Notes: a model not told the origin generated them from the sequence alone. A DNA stretch of 64,000 bases from WRMS01 sp038562165 (GCA_038562165.1 JBCFAO010000019.1:1-64000), one strand, 5' to 3'; counted from the first letter of the stretch, positions 42,567 to 51,313 are shown. Numbers and translations are program-made.

Positions 42567-45209
42567 ATGACAGAACAGAAATTTGTGTATCTTTTTGAAG
42601 AAGGCCGGGCGGATATGAAGCTATTGCTGGGCGGCAAGGGCGCCAACCTGGCGGAAATGACCAACATCGGACTGCCCGTACCTCCCGGTTTAACTTTAAC
42701 CACTGATACCTGCAAAGAATATTTTAAAGCCGGTAAAACTTTCCCTGTCGGCATGGAAGCTCAATTATGGGAGAAGCTGGCCGTTATTGAAAAGAAAATC
42801 GGCAAGGTTTTCGGCGATGTCAAGGATCCTCTGCTGGTTTCCGTTCGTTCCGGCGCTCCCGTTTCCATGCCCGGCATGATGGATACAATTCTCAATTTAG
42901 GTCTCAACGACGATACGGTTGAAGGCCTCATTGCCGCCACCGGCAATCCCCGTTTTTCTCTGGACAGCTATCGCCGTTTTATCCAGATGTTTGGCGATGT
43001 GGTTATGGGTGTGGAGCATTATCAGTTTGAGCTGGCTTTGGAAGATCAGAAAAAAGCTCAAGGTGTTAAAGAAGATAAAGACCTTACCCCCGAATCCTTG
43101 CGGGCGCTGATTCAGACTTACAAGCAACTGGTCAAAAGAGAAAGCGGCGAAGAATTCCCCAGTGATCCCAAGAAACAATTGCTGAAAGCTATTGAAGCTG
43201 TGTTTGCTTCCTGGTATAACCCCCGGGCCGAGGTATACCGCCGAATCAACAAAATTTCCGAAGATCTGGGAACTGCCGTTAACGTTCAATGTATGGTCTT
43301 CGGTAACATGGGCGACGATTCCGGTACCGGCGTCGCCTTCACCCGCAATCCCTCCACCGGCGAAAAAGCTCTTTACGGCGAATACCTGATGAACGCTCAA
43401 GGCGAGGACGTCGTGGCCGGCATCAGAACCCCCCAGCCCATCTCCAAGCTGGCGGCAGATTCCCCCGCTATCTACCAGCAGTTCCATGATATTTGCACCA
43501 CTTTGGAAAACCATTACCGGGATATGCAGGATATCGAATTCACCATTCAAAATCAGAAGCTGTATATGCTGCAGACAAGAAACGGCAAACGTACTGCTCA
43601 GGCGGCGGTCCAGGTAGCCGTAGACATGGTGTCCGAAGGCCTCATCACCAAGGAAGAAGCTATCATGCGGGTAGTTCCTGCCGATTTAGAACAAATGCTC
43701 CACCGCCGTATCGATCCCAAGGCTAAATTTGAAGTTTTGGCCACCGGCCTGCCTGCCTCTCCCGGCGCCGCCTGCGGTAAAATCGTTTTTGATGCCGACA
43801 CTGCCCATGACCGGGGCAACGCCGGTGAAAAAGTGATTCTGGTGCGGCCGGAAACCACTCCCGACGATATTCACGGTATCGTAATGGCTCAGGGAATCTT
43901 GACCAGCCGGGGCGGCATGACCAGCCACGCTGCCGTAGTAGCCAGAGGTATGGGCAAATGCTGCGTCTGCGGCTGCGATGCCCTGCAAATTGATTTGGTT
44001 AAGAAAACCGTTGCCGTAGGCGATATTCTCCTGAAAGAAAATGACTTGCTCTCTCTGGACGGCAGCACAGGCCGGGTAATCGTCGGCCAAGTGCCTTTAA
44101 TCGATCCTGTCCTCAGCGGCGCTTTCCTCACCTTTCTGGAATGGGCCGACGATCTCCGGACCATGGGCGTTTATACTAATGCCGACACGCCGGAGGATGC
44201 TGCCAAGGCCCGGGAAATGGGGGCTGAAGGTATTGGCCTTTGCCGCACCGAACATATGTTCATGGCTCAGGACCGCCTGCCCATCATGCAGAAAATGATT
44301 ATGGCGGATACGCTGGAACAGCGCAAAGCAGCTTTGGATCAGCTTCTGCCCTTCCAGGAAGAGGATTTCTATGGCATTCTCAAAGCCATGGATGGTTTAG
44401 AAACCACCATCCGTTTGCTGGATCCCCCTCTCCATGAATTCCTGCCTTCTTTGGAAAGCCTGGTAGTAGAGATTACCACCTTAAGACTTACGCAATGTGA
44501 CGAGAAAAAATGCCAGGAGTTAGAAGCTTTACTTCATAAGGTACGTTCTCTTCACGAAGCCAATCCCATGCTGGGCACCCGGGGCTGCCGGCTGGGTATC
44601 CGGTACCCCGAGATTTACCGCATGCAGGCCAAAGCAATCTTCCAGGCTGCCGTCCGATTAAAGAAAGAAGGCTTTAATCCTAAGCCCCTGGTGGAGATTC
44701 CCTTGGTCATCGATCAAAAGGAACTGAGCATCCTGCGGCAGGCGATCAAGGAAGAAGCCGATACAGTCATGAAGGACAGCGGTTTAACTTTGGAATACCA
44801 TGTAGGCGTCATGCTGGAACTGCCCCGGGCTTGCCTGATGGCCGGCGAATTGGCTAAGGAAGCCGATTTCATGACCTTCGGCACCAATGATTTAACTCAA
44901 ACCACCCTGGGCTTCAGCCGTGATGATGCTGAAGGCAAATTCTTAAGCGACTACCTTGACCAGAAAATCCTCAAGGAAAACCCCTTTGCCGTATTGGATA
45001 CAACAGGCGTAGGCGAACTGATGGAGATTGCCATCAACCGGGCCCGGGCAGCGAAGCCTGGTCTTTCCTTCGGTATCTGCGGCGAGCATGGCGGTGACCC
45101 TGCCTCCATCCACTTCTGCCAGAAGGCTAACCTCACCTTTGTTAGCTGCTCTCCCTTCCGGGTGCCGGTCGCCAGGTTGGCAGCGGCACAGGCGGCGCTG
45201 AAGGCGTAA
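42567..45209 (+). CDS. ppdK: Pyruvate, phosphate dikinase
   Basis: Interconverts pyruvate + ATP + Pi with PEP + AMP + PPi, glycolytic or gluconeogenic in anaerobes. Seen: ATP-grasp N-terminal domain (GGKGANLAEMTNIGLPVPPG), the swivelling phosphohistidine domain with GGMTSHAAVVARGMGKCCV (catalytic His in TSHAA and the regulated Thr two residues before it), and the PEP/pyruvate barrel with GTRGCRLGIRYPEIYRMQ and CGEHGGDPASI. 880 aa, normal. ATG with AGAGGAGCGTGTAATT. Ends in a clear terminator. Confidence 0.98.
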   Translation: MTEQKFVYLFEEGRADMKLLLGGKGANLAEMTNIGLPVPPGLTLTTDTCKEYFKAGKTFPVGMEAQLWEKLAVIEKKIGKVFGDVKDPLLVSVRSGAPVSMPGMMDTILNLGLNDDTVEGLIAATGNPRFSLDSYRRFIQMFGDVVMGVEHYQFELALEDQKKAQGVKEDKDLTPESLRALIQTYKQLVKRESGEEFPSDPKKQLLKAIEAVFASWYNPRAEVYRRINKISEDLGTAVNVQCMVFGNMGDDSGTGVAFTRNPSTGEKALYGEYLMNAQGEDVVAGIRTPQPISKLAADSPAIYQQFHDICTTLENHYRDMQDIEFTIQNQKLYMLQTRNGKRTAQAAVQVAVDMVSEGLITKEEAIMRVVPADLEQMLHRRIDPKAKFEVLATGLPASPGAACGKIVFDADTAHDRGNAGEKVILVRPETTPDDIHGIVMAQGILTSRGGMTSHAAVVARGMGKCCVCGCDALQIDLVKKTVAVGDILLKENDLLSLDGSTGRVIVGQVPLIDPVLSGAFLTFLEWADDLRTMGVYTNADTPEDAAKAREMGAEGIGLCRTEHMFMAQDRLPIMQKMIMADTLEQRKAALDQLLPFQEEDFYGILKAMDGLETTIRLLDPPLHEFLPSLESLVVEITTLRLTQCDEKKCQELEALLHKVRSLHEANPMLGTRGCRLGIRYPEIYRMQAKAIFQAAVRLKKEGFNPKPLVEIPLVIDQKELSILRQAIKEEADTVMKDSGLTLEYHVGVMLELPRACLMAGELAKEADFMTFGTNDLTQTTLGFSRDDAEGKFLSDYLDQKILKENPFAVLDTTGVGELMEIAINRARAAKPGLSFGICGEHGGDPASIHFCQKANLTFVSCSPFRVPVARLAAAQAALKA

Positions 45210-45265
45210 GAATCAATTAAGCCGTAATCAGAGGGTGTGTCTCAAAACAGCACTGAAAAGAGCTG

Positions 45266-45288
45266 AGGAGGGGCACCCTCCTTTTTTG
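45266..45288 (+). terminator. Terminator of the ppdK operon
   Basis: AGGAGGG-GCA-CCCTCCT followed by T6. Confidence 0.88.
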
Positions 45289-45397
45289 TTTTTCGCTCTT
45301 TTCGGTATTCGCCAAGGGCCCACTAACAGCAGTACCGGCAGTCATCGCTGCATTGTTCTATTGCCGCGTCGCCGGCCAATGCTCCATGAATTCTTCA

Positions 45398-45441
45398 AAA
45401 AACCCAGCGGATAATTAAAATGATTATCCATTGGGTTTTGT
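45398..45441. terminator. Second hairpin, bidirectional terminator-like
   Basis: AAAACCCA-CGGATAAT / ATTATCC-TTGGGTTTT with small internal mismatches, followed by GTTATT. It lies 110 nt beyond the ppdK terminator in a 340-nt gap that holds no gene. Confidence 0.6.
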
Positions 45442-45500
45442 TATTATGCTATAAAAACTTTAACGGTTTAAATATACTTTTCAACCGGAATATTCAAAAG

Positions 45501-45529
45501 GTGAAATTTCCCGACTAAACTGTTATAAT
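45501..45529 (+). promoter_or_regulatory. Sigma-A promoter of the ClC gene
   Basis: GTGAAA (45501-45506), 17 bp, TATAAT (45524-45529), 20 nt before the start. Confidence 0.55.
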
Positions 45530-45548
45530 ATTTTTATTAAAGGGGAGG

Positions 45549-47114
45549 ATGAACAGGTTGGAAAAGGAAAGCACATCCAGAGTTTACAGGGTATTATCCG
45601 AACTAAACGAGATCAAATGGCGTCTTGCCCTTAACGGTATATTGTCCGGCATCATTATCGGTTTGCTGGTAGTCTTATATCGTTTCGGAATTGAATATGG
45701 AACTGAAACGGCATTACATATATATGACTTTTTAAAATCGCAGCCCGCTATGATTTTACCATGGATTCTATTTGCTATTATTGCCGGGCTGTTTATTGCC
45801 TGGCTTATTAAATATGAGCCGATGGCCTCCGGAAGCGGAATTCCCCAGGTTGAGGGACAGTTAATCTACGGCTTAAGAATAAAATGGTATAGTGTTCTTT
45901 TGGTAAGATTTATCGGGGGGATATTATCATCAATATTTGGTCTCTCCCTTGGCAGGGAAGGCCCGTCAATACAGATAGGAGCGGCGGGAAGTCAGGCTTT
46001 ATCCAAGAAGATAAGCAAAAACAAGCTTGAGGAAAACTACCTAATGACAGGCGGAGCTGCCGCCGGCCTGGCCGCTGCCTTTAATGCGCCCCTTTCCGGT
46101 ATTGTCTTTGCTCTTGAGGAAGTGCATAGAAGCTTTTCGGGGCTTATCCTTGTAGCTGCTACAACGGCCGCTTTAACGGCTGATGTAGTATCAAAATATT
46201 TTTTCGGACTCAAACCGGTTTTGAGTTTTATTGAAACCTCGCCCTTATCAATTGACTATTATATCTGGCTTTTTCCATTAGGAATTCTCTCCGGTCTCGT
46301 CGGCGTATTGATGAATAAGGCTTTATTGAAGTTTCAATTATATTATGCTAAGTTCCCCTGGTTTCTACGCCCGGCTATCGCATTATTGATTGCTGTCGCA
46401 TGCGGGCTTTTCCTGCCTCAGGTTTTGGGCGGGGGTTCGAATTTAATTGAACTGGCTCAAAAAGCTGATAGTGACTTTAGAGTATTGCTTCTTTATCTCG
46501 CAGTAAAAATATTGTTTACATGCATATGCTTTGGCAGCGGCACCCCAGGAGGCATATTTTTGCCTATGCTGTCTGTCGGTGCTTTATCAGGAAGCTTAGT
46601 TGGCCTGATTGCCATAAAATTCGGATTGCCGGTAATTTATATAGCCGACTTCGCCGTTTGCGGCATGGCAGGCGTTTTATCCAGCTCGGTAAAAGCTCCT
46701 GTTACCAGCATTCTTTTGACTGCCGAAATGACCGGCTCCCTTACCCATCTGCTGCCTGTGGCCGCCTGTTCATTTATCGCTCTTTTTTTATCCGACATTT
46801 TAAAAACGACGCCGATTTACGAAGCTTTATTGCAGCGTATTGTTAGCAAACATGGGGAAACAACAAAAAATGATAAGGCCGGCAGCCTGCTTGAGATCCC
46901 CGTTGAATTTGGATGCCCGGTTTCGGGTAAACGGATAAGTGAAGTGAAATGGCCTCAAGGGGTTTTAATTGTCAGCATACGAAGAGGAGATAGAGATATA
47001 GTACCTGGCGGCAATACCGAAATCAAAGCAGGAGACTATCTGATTGTTTTATCCTCCGAATCTACTTACAATGACATAAGCATCGGGATGAGAGATTTGT
47101 GCCATAGCAATTAA
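45549..47114 (+). CDS. ClC family chloride channel/antiporter with TrkA-C domain
   Basis: A membrane protein of 521 aa moving chloride, probably in exchange for protons. Seen: anion-pathway motifs GSGIP, GREGPSIQ (gating Glu present), and GSGTPGGIFLPML (GxFxP type), plus FALEEVHRSF holding the intracellular proton-transfer Glu. About ten to twelve membrane helices to residue 430, then a regulatory TrkA_C-like domain. The canonical GREGP argues against the fluoride-specific CLC-F group. ATG 45549 is very near the GGGGAGG ribosome site; TTG 45558 may be the true start. AT-rich codon use unlike the ppdK block. Confidence 0.9.
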   Translation: MNRLEKESTSRVYRVLSELNEIKWRLALNGILSGIIIGLLVVLYRFGIEYGTETALHIYDFLKSQPAMILPWILFAIIAGLFIAWLIKYEPMASGSGIPQVEGQLIYGLRIKWYSVLLVRFIGGILSSIFGLSLGREGPSIQIGAAGSQALSKKISKNKLEENYLMTGGAAAGLAAAFNAPLSGIVFALEEVHRSFSGLILVAATTAALTADVVSKYFFGLKPVLSFIETSPLSIDYYIWLFPLGILSGLVGVLMNKALLKFQLYYAKFPWFLRPAIALLIAVACGLFLPQVLGGGSNLIELAQKADSDFRVLLLYLAVKILFTCICFGSGTPGGIFLPMLSVGALSGSLVGLIAIKFGLPVIYIADFAVCGMAGVLSSSVKAPVTSILLTAEMTGSLTHLLPVAACSFIALFLSDILKTTPIYEALLQRIVSKHGETTKNDKAGSLLEIPVEFGCPVSGKRISEVKWPQGVLIVSIRRGDRDIVPGGNTEIKAGDYLIVLSSESTYNDISIGMRDLCHSN

Positions 47115-47162
47115 TACCAAATATCAGTTTCTTACCTGGATTTAATTGTATTTATCATAACC

Positions 47163-47191
47163 TTGACATTATCTGAATCCGTTGATATACT
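47163..47191 (+). promoter_or_regulatory. Sigma-A promoter of the riboswitch transcript
   Basis: TTGACA (47163-47168), 17 bp, TATACT (47186-47191); transcription should start about 25 nt before the aptamer. Confidence 0.75.
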
Positions 47192-47220
47192 ACCCATAAA
47201 TTTAATAACATTTTAGTTTT

Positions 47221-47344
47221 CTAGGGTTCCGCAACAAGAACTGTTGGTCTGGTCCGAGAGAAAACCCATAGTCTTATAGATTATGTACACGGTAGGATAA
47301 AAGCCTAGGAGTTGTTTAACGATATCTCCCTGGCTTCTTTTTTT
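47221..47344 (+). promoter_or_regulatory. Guanidine-I (ykkC) type riboswitch with terminator
   Basis: Aptamer 47221-47313: CTAGGGTTCCG, CTGGTCCGAGAGAAAAC, a variable hairpin, then ACACGG and AGGATAAAAGCCTAGGAG. These are the ykkC consensus blocks; compared with the usual GGGATAAAAGCCC the outer pair reads A...T, a compensatory change. The 3' aptamer strand AGCCTAGGAG (47302-47311) can instead pair with CTCCCTGGCT (47326-47335), followed by T-rich TCTTTTTTTT, forming a terminator. Ligand binding should keep the terminator open and turn the downstream transporter on. Subtype 1 (guanidine) is chosen by memory of the consensus; ppGpp/PRPP variants are less similar. Confidence 0.88.
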
Positions 47345-47367
47345 GCTCAAAAAAGGAGGAAAATAAA

Positions 47368-48102
47368 ATGTGGGGACTATTATTGCCAACAATTTTAACA
47401 AGCGCTGCGGACAGCCTTAATCCCTTTGCTATAACTCAACAATTTGTTTTGCAAGGCATGGTTAAAAAGCCAAAACATATATGGTATTTTATTGTGCCAA
47501 CAGGCGTCACCAATTTAATCGGAGGTTTTTTGGTATATTTCGGACTGGCCGCTTTTATTGCCAACTTCTTTAACAGAATTGTAGAAAGCTATGGACAGCT
47601 TCTATTTATTGCCGAATTAATACTTGGCATCACTTTTTGCAGCAGTATCTTCTTTTTAATTCAAAATAATAAAGTCAGCCAATTAAAAAACCGGATTCAA
47701 TCCATAGAATCCGGTGAAAAGATCAATAAAAATGATGAAGAAGAAGCTGTAAGCAAAATAAAATCCGTATCTCCCCTTGCCTTAATAACTTTAGGAGTAG
47801 GCGCAACACTTTCCGAGTTGACGACCGCCCTGCCTTACTTTGCTTTTTTGGCTATCCTCCTCAATTATCAGCTCTCATTCTTACAATTATCATTTATACT
47901 TGTCCTTTACAATACGATCTATACCCTGCCTTTAATAATTTTATATTTTGTCTATATCAAGGCTCAGGATAAATTTGATCGCCTTTATCTGATGATTAAA
48001 ACTCAAATTACGAAATGTGCTAATATTTTGGCCCCTACGTTGATGGGTATTATCGGTGCCGGTTTAATATTTCATGCCATGACCTTGCTGCTAAATCTTT
48101 AG
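47368..48102 (+). CDS. LysE/GAP (Sap)-like membrane transporter under a guanidine-type riboswitch
   Basis: A 244-aa membrane protein. Seen: six or so hydrophobic segments, an N-terminal TILTSAADSLNPFAI motif (N-P in the first helix, as in LysE/DsbD/GAP superfamily exporters), a charged cytoplasmic loop at about 105-130, and a repeat-like LGVGATLSELTTALPYFAF in helix four. Closest family in my judgement is GAP/Sap of the LysE superfamily; this is not certain. ATG with AAAAAAGGAGGAAAATAAA. The riboswitch directly upstream suggests guanidine or a derivative as exported substrate. The 3' end overlaps the convergent lipoprotein gene by 4 nt. Confidence 0.75.
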   Translation: MWGLLLPTILTSAADSLNPFAITQQFVLQGMVKKPKHIWYFIVPTGVTNLIGGFLVYFGLAAFIANFFNRIVESYGQLLFIAELILGITFCSSIFFLIQNNKVSQLKNRIQSIESGEKINKNDEEEAVSKIKSVSPLALITLGVGATLSELTTALPYFAFLAILLNYQLSFLQLSFILVLYNTIYTLPLIILYFVYIKAQDKFDRLYLMIKTQITKCANILAPTLMGIIGAGLIFHAMTLLLNL

Positions 48103-48890
48103 GATATCATTTCAGCGCCAATGGTGTACGTCCAGGCGCCCTCAGATTTTATGGCCGTGCATTCGTGGAAGAAATAGGCTCCGAGGCCGCTGCGCCATTT
48201 CCCTGCATTAAAAGTAAATTCATCACCTGACATAGTCGTATCTTCAATGTTGAACAATAGGCCTTTTTCAAAATACAGCTTATCCTTGTCAATATAACCT
48301 TGCTCACTTAACTCTGCATAGGTTGCCGCCATGATTTCCTCGCTATAGGTTTCCCTAAGCAAATGAAGCAGCGCTGCTTTTTCCGCTTCCGTCAGATTGG
48401 AGACTTTGGTGAAGTCAAAGGCCAAAATGCTGATATTGCTATTCAAGCCGGGATCAACTTTGTATAAATCGTCGATCACCCTCCTGTAAAGGCCGGTGAT
48501 ATCGTCACCCCGGCCTTTAATATGGACGCCCTTTATACCGCCAAGGCCCATAGGAAAGCTTTCCTGCACCCTGCCGTCGAAAGCTACATCCACCAGCATT
48601 CCTTGCTCCAATGCTTCGATACCTAATTGGGTTCCATCCTCTGCAATAACCTCTATTCCATCACCGCCAATCCGGTAGATATCTGCCGGCCCCGCATCTT
48701 CCGCCATATTGGCCAGCAAGATGGATGAACCATTGATGTCTATAACCTTTGCGGTCAAAATCGCCTCAGAAACATTAGGATCATCCTTCCCCTGGGTTTC
48801 AGGCCCGGGCGGGCAGGAAATAGACTGCGAGCAAGCAACAAGAGTCAGTATAGTTAACGTCGCCAGAAAAATCAAGATAGCTCTCTTCAT
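48099..48890 (-). CDS. Hypothetical lipoprotein
   Basis: A secreted lipoprotein of 263 aa. Seen: MKRAILIFLATLTILTLVAC signal with lipobox LVAC and the Cys at about residue 20, then an N-terminal beta domain (ILTAKVIDINGSSILLANMA; a DUF3221-like look) and a C-terminal domain with KAALLHLLRETYSEEIM. ATG 48890 with GGGGGAGCTGCCA; ATG 48908 has no better site. Function unknown. Separate from the transporter with which it converges. Confidence 0.7.
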   Translation of the reverse strand: MKRAILIFLATLTILTLVACSQSISCPPGPETQGKDDPNVSEAILTAKVIDINGSSILLANMAEDAGPADIYRIGGDGIEVIAEDGTQLGIEALEQGMLVDVAFDGRVQESFPMGLGGIKGVHIKGRGDDITGLYRRVIDDLYKVDPGLNSNISILAFDFTKVSNLTEAEKAALLHLLRETYSEEIMAATYAELSEQGYIDKDKLYFEKGLLFNIEDTTMSGDEFTFNAGKWRSGLGAYFFHECTAIKSEGAWTYTIGAEMIS

Positions 48891-48964
48891 TGGCAGCTCC
48901 CCCTTCATCTTTAAGGTTTCTTTATTGCTTAGACTCCACAGATGAACAAAAGGTTCCCGTTACC

Positions 48965-50167
48965 CTATCCTTCTTTGGCCTCTTGCTGATAACGCAGCCG
49001 TTGAGGAATCAAAGGCACAATATTCTCGATGTTCTCCTTGCCATAGTAAGTAATATGGATCACTCGATTATCCGCATAAGCAAATATATGTTTCCGGGTA
49101 CCCTCCTCAGCAATATAAGCTTTATCCAGTCCGGGATAGTTAATTTCCCGGATATCAACATCCTCGCGATAAATATAGCGGTGGATGAGATCAGAAGTCA
49201 GATTTTCCGCCAGGCCGCCAAAAGTCAGCTGATAATACCGGGTGGTTATGCTAGGCGAATATATGCCGCTTTGATCGTCCCACATTTCATCTTCGATAAT
49301 GCCGTGTTCATCTATCTCGTACTGAACAGGGGATAACAGGCTCCAGTCAGAGCTGACCCGATTTTCCCAATCCACATTATTGTCCCGATAACCTGTTTTG
49401 CGTATAAGACCAGGATGTTTTTCTATCTCCCCAAGCCGTATAACCGGCAGATTAGCAGTTCCTTCCGGCAGCGTATAATCCTTGCTTCTGGCAATATCGA
49501 TGAAGGGGATAAAAACGGTAGATAAGGCAAGGGGTAAATATATAGCGGCCAATATACCGCCCAGCAGCCTGGCTCTTCGATAATCCTCATGATGGTTAAT
49601 TTCCTGCCCTTGCAATAGGGATTCTCTAAGCCGGCGAACCACTATATAGTTGCGTGTCACTGTATAAAAGACGTAGAGTTCAATAATTACGAGAAGCATT
49701 TGCTGGACAAACTGCCCTTTTATCATGAACAAGAAGAGTTCATCATTAAAGATATAAATGCTGGCCATCATCCCCAAAAACAAAACCATGCCAATGGATA
49801 TGATAATTAGATTTTTTCTGAGCCGTTTATTTAACTCCGACAATGAAAAGCCTTGCTCAATCGTATCGGTGTGCAGCTCGGCGACGCAGGAATTCTCAGG
49901 GGCCGAAAAAATGGAAAAATCGCCGTTATTTGCGACAAAATCCCAGCCGCAATCACCATAAACCTCCAATTGTTCCGGCGAAGGCTTGCCCTTTATATAA
50001 TCGATTCGATATTTTGTTTCCCTGGGCTCTTCCTTTTCAAAATAAACAAACAGAGTTCCGATTTTTTTTAAATGCAAGCCTTTTTTGGTCATCGCCGAAA
50101 ACCAGTTTTCGTTGCGGCCGATGGCATAAATATCGTCAAGCATTAGTCTTTTTACTAATTTGCCCAT
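48965..50167 (-). CDS. DUF2812 domain membrane protein
   Basis: A 400-aa protein with a cytoplasmic DUF2812 N-terminus (NENWFSAMTKKGLHLKKI, RIDYIKGKPSPEQLEVYGDCGW), membrane helices at about 120-145, 155-175 and 205-225, and a large C-terminal extracytoplasmic or soluble domain. DUF2812 proteins are usually coupled to PadR regulators, as here: its ATG follows the padR stop codon directly (TAA-ATG). The PadR protein probably represses both. Function unknown; envelope stress is a guess. Confidence 0.75.
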   Translation of the reverse strand: MGKLVKRLMLDDIYAIGRNENWFSAMTKKGLHLKKIGTLFVYFEKEEPRETKYRIDYIKGKPSPEQLEVYGDCGWDFVANNGDFSIFSAPENSCVAELHTDTIEQGFSLSELNKRLRKNLIIISIGMVLFLGMMASIYIFNDELFLFMIKGQFVQQMLLVIIELYVFYTVTRNYIVVRRLRESLLQGQEINHHEDYRRARLLGGILAAIYLPLALSTVFIPFIDIARSKDYTLPEGTANLPVIRLGEIEKHPGLIRKTGYRDNNVDWENRVSSDWSLLSPVQYEIDEHGIIEDEMWDDQSGIYSPSITTRYYQLTFGGLAENLTSDLIHRYIYREDVDIREINYPGLDKAYIAEEGTRKHIFAYADNRVIHITYYGKENIENIVPLIPQRLRYQQEAKEG

Positions 50168-50479
50168 TTATCGTTTCTCCTCCAGGATTTTTCCATCCTC
50201 AATCATCTGCTGCAGCCTTTTATATTCCCCATTAAGAACTGCTTTACCCTCTTCCGTGATGGCATAAGTCTTTCGCCGGCCGTCATCCTGCAATATTTCA
50301 ATGAGTTGATCCTTTTGCAGCCTGGTAAGAACGCCATACAGTGTTCCCGGCCCCATTCTGATACGCCCCTTTGATACTTGCTCAATAGCAGCCATTAATT
50401 GATAGCCATGATTGGGATTTAGCAAAGCCAAGAGTATGTAATACATTGCTTCCGTCATCGGCATTCCTGAGTTGGGCAT
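50168..50479 (-). CDS. PadR family transcriptional regulator
   Basis: A 103-aa winged-helix repressor. Seen: MTEAMYYILLALLNPNHGYQ, the PadR DNA-binding N-terminus, the wing GPGTLYGVLTRLQKDQLIE and DDGRRKTYAITEEGKAVL. ATG 50479 has GAGGGGGATCAT. Two upstream in-frame Mets lie in the operator and are rejected. A 40-bp inverted repeat overlaps its promoter, indicating autorepression. Operon with the DUF2812 gene. Confidence 0.92.
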   Translation of the reverse strand: MPNSGMPMTEAMYYILLALLNPNHGYQLMAAIEQVSKGRIRMGPGTLYGVLTRLQKDQLIEILQDDGRRKTYAITEEGKAVLNGEYKRLQQMIEDGKILEEKR

Positions 50480-50494
50480 ATGATCCCCCTCACT

Positions 50495-50557
50495 TATTAT
50501 TATGTCACACGATATATCGCATAACATAATAATAGGGTCAAAAAACGTATTTGTCAA
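50495..50557 (-). promoter_or_regulatory. padR promoter with overlapping 40-bp operator palindrome
   Basis: Minus strand: TTGACA (50557-50552), 17 bp, TATTAT (50534-50529). The operator 50495-50534 is centred on CGATATATCG with outer arms TATTATTATGT / ACATAATAATA; 17 of 20 pairs match. Its upstream edge covers the -10 element, so bound PadR would block transcription. Confidence 0.75.
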
Positions 50558-50581
50558 TGTGCTATTGCCAATGCCTTATTG

Positions 50582-50610
50582 TTTACTTATTACATATAAT
50601 GGGATATAAT
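50582..50610 (+). promoter_or_regulatory. Promoter of the MNT-HEPN pair
   Basis: TTTACT (50582-50587), 17 bp, TATAAT (50605-50610); start codon 40 nt downstream. Confidence 0.6.
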
Positions 50611-50649
50611 CAATATAAACTTGACCTTTGTACGGAAAGGAGCAGCTTG

Positions 50650-50961
50650 ATGGAAAGAGTTTATACTACCGATGAGATAAAAGCAAAGTTGCTGCCTATT
50701 TTTAAAGCAGCCCCCATTGAAAAAGCTATCCTTTTTGGTTCCTATGCAAAAGGCACTCCCACACAGTTTAGTGATATTGATATTGTCATTGACAGCAAAG
50801 GTAAAATTCGGGGAATTGATTTTTTCGGTATTCTTGAAGATATTACAGAAGCCTTTGACATTCCTATAGATTTAATTGAGGCATCACAAATAGTCGATGG
50901 AGGGCGTGCTCAACAGGAAATTGCAGAAACGGGGATAGTTATTTATGAGAGAACAAAATAA
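50650..50961 (+). CDS. mntA: MNT nucleotidyltransferase antitoxin (MntA-like)
   Basis: A 103-aa minimal nucleotidyltransferase. Seen: AILFGSYAKGTPTQFSDIDI, the GSx10DxD catalytic motif with both Asp residues, then VIDSKGKIRGIDFF. In type VII toxin-antitoxin pairs the MNT protein AMPylates a Tyr of the HEPN toxin. ATG 50650 with AAAGGAGCAGCTTG. It overlaps the HEPN gene by 17 nt. AT-rich, so probably mobile. Here the antitoxin gene comes first. Confidence 0.88.
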   Translation: MERVYTTDEIKAKLLPIFKAAPIEKAILFGSYAKGTPTQFSDIDIVIDSKGKIRGIDFFGILEDITEAFDIPIDLIEASQIVDGGRAQQEIAETGIVIYERTK

Positions 50962-51274
50962 ATTAATTCTAGAAAAAATAAAGAAGTATGCACTACAAGC
51001 AATCCAATTTAAAGAGGGTATGAATTTCGTAGAGTTCTCAAATAACTTGAAAACTATATCTGCCTGTGTTTTTAATTTAAGTCAAATTGGAGAGTTGGTA
51101 AGTCGATTAGACAATGATTTCCTTGAAGCTAACAGTCAGATTCCCTGGCGAAAAATAAAAGGTATGAGGAATAGGATTGTCCATGATTATGAAGGGATAC
51201 AGCTCGATATAGTTTGGGATGTGCTAGTAGATTTTTTACCCGCATTTATCAAAGATATTAATGAATTTATTTAA
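50945..51274 (+). CDS. hepT: HEPN domain toxin (HepT-like, DUF86)
   Basis: A 109-aa all-helical HEPN protein. Seen: KGMRNRIVHDYEG near residue 80, giving the RNase motif Rx4H followed by x-Tyr (RX4HXY); this Tyr is the AMPylation target in known HepT/MntA pairs. The motif is intact, so the RNase site should work unless the Tyr is modified. The start overlaps the mntA 3' end. Ends before a strong hairpin. Confidence 0.88.
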   Translation: MREQNKLILEKIKKYALQAIQFKEGMNFVEFSNNLKTISACVFNLSQIGELVSRLDNDFLEANSQIPWRKIKGMRNRIVHDYEGIQLDIVWDVLVDFLPAFIKDINEFI

Positions 51275-51313
51275 ATTCTCCGCTATCTATTTGATAAAAT
51301 TTAAATGAATTAC

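Noticed and set aside
45549..47114. Fluoride-specific CLC-F exporter
   Set aside because: The filter motif is the canonical GREGP with GSGIP; no fluoride riboswitch (crcB motif) was seen upstream.
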